Assembly (NCBI RefSeq): GCF_025772985.1
Contig: NZ_JAKMTB010000001.1
Span: 1-64,000 of the forward strand
Direction: 5' to 3'
Length of the DNA stretch: 64,000 bases
Origin: Campylobacter sp. CNRCH_2014_0184h
GTDB taxonomy: Bacteria; Campylobacterota; Campylobacteria; Campylobacterales; Campylobacteraceae
A program made the translations under genes and the position numbers. The notes under the pieces are model-generated. The model searched no databases. It was given only the letters and a program-made list of their open reading frames with translations, and was not told the origin of the DNA. Shown here piece by piece: positions 63,912 through 64,000 of the stretch; positions within the stretch are counted from its first letter, which is position 1, and each line of letters begins with the position of its first letter.

Positions 63912-64000
63912 ATGAAAACTCAAATGTCTTATGCAAAAGAAGGAATTTTTACAAAACAAATGCAAATTGTTGCGCAAAAAGAGCAAGTAAGTGAAGATTT
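63912..64000 (+). CDS. thiC: Phosphomethylpyrimidine synthase ThiC, 3'-truncated by the window
   Basis: Only the first 29 codons are visible (MKTQMSYAKEGIFTKQMQIV onward). The N terminus fits ThiC, and the TPP riboswitch directly upstream strongly supports it. ThiC is a radical-SAM enzyme that makes the thiamine pyrimidine from AIR. The window ends inside the gene. Confidence 0.85.
   Translation, partial: MKTQMSYAKEGIFTKQMQIVAQKEQVSED

Overview
This 64 kb window is AT-rich, gene-dense chromosomal DNA from a Campylobacter species. The evidence is protein-level likeness to C. jejuni gene products as I remember them (HemH, LeuS, ArgS, GroEL), AAGGA-type ribosome binding sites, T-rich TATAAT promoters usually lacking a -35 box, a GG-N10-GC sigma54 site before flgB, and characteristic Campylobacter gene neighbourhoods. 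Several blocks match C. jejuni blocks (roughly Cj1178-Cj1161, Cj0379/0378, Cj0508-0503, Cj0525-0528, Cj1109-1085, Cj1219-1221, Cj0448-0453) but in a different overall order. It is therefore not C. jejuni itself; a C. lari-group species is my best guess. Gene numbers come from memory, not from a search. I saw no rRNA, tRNA, insertion sequence, prophage or CRISPR, and no gene-free gap above 300 bp.

Layout. 1-3173 (+): an acidic repeat protein (5' end outside the window), gmk, tatA, argS. 3170-6941 (-): a split ThrE-type amino-acid exporter, a DedA protein, a frameshifted CopD-like membrane gene, a cyclophilin and yebC. 7022-10460 (+): acetyltransferase, copZ-like chaperone, copA ATPase and a DUF2165 membrane protein. 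10491-13930 (-): a Tat-exported FAD oxidoreductase and msrPQ. 14012-19022 (-): pbpA, maf, alaS. 19125-21966 (+): DegT aminotransferase, Gfo/Idh oxidoreductase, hemH. 21994-25042 (-): flgB-flgC-fliE-pbp2 behind a sigma54 promoter. 25134-37366 (-): a 13-gene run, sstT-pyrB-pepF-(SspB-like)-uvrD-truB-csrA-ispE-smpB-(TlpA-like)-clpS-clpA-aat, mostly with overlapping stops and starts. 37499-38692 (+) metK; 38644-40026 (-) lnt. 39996-53467 (+): yajC-secD-secF-(DUF6394)-leuS-lptE-(degenerate GGDEF)-folC-M23 peptidase-bactofilin-mfd-magIII. 53546-54064 (+) long-form hpf; 54094-56637 (-) AsmA-like protein; 56800-58711 (+) groESL under a perfect promoter and a CIRCE operator; 58828-59397 (+) Nudix hydrolase. 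59408-62179 (-): CZB chemoreceptor, YdcH-like protein, potassium channel-like protein, rpmB. 62322-63730 (+) rpe, dnaQ; then a TPP riboswitch and the start of thiC.

How the genes work together. Tat export is represented by tatA and two twin-arginine substrates (MsrP and the FAD oxidoreductase). Protein quality control is concentrated in the long minus-strand operon: smpB (trans-translation), aat-clpS-clpA (N-degron proteolysis) and a small protein that reads like the ClpX adaptor SspB. Cell envelope and shape genes recur (pbpA, pbp2, lnt, lptE, M23 peptidase plus bactofilin, AsmA-like protein).

The observations I would follow first are: the thiC riboswitch, whose aptamer 5' arm can pair with the strand that masks the thiC ribosome binding site; the SspB-like protein; a potassium channel homologue with an altered selectivity filter and no nucleotide-binding glycines; a frameshift in the CopD-like gene; a hairpin over the msrP ribosome binding site; and a 20-bp inverted repeat between the AsmA-like gene and groES.
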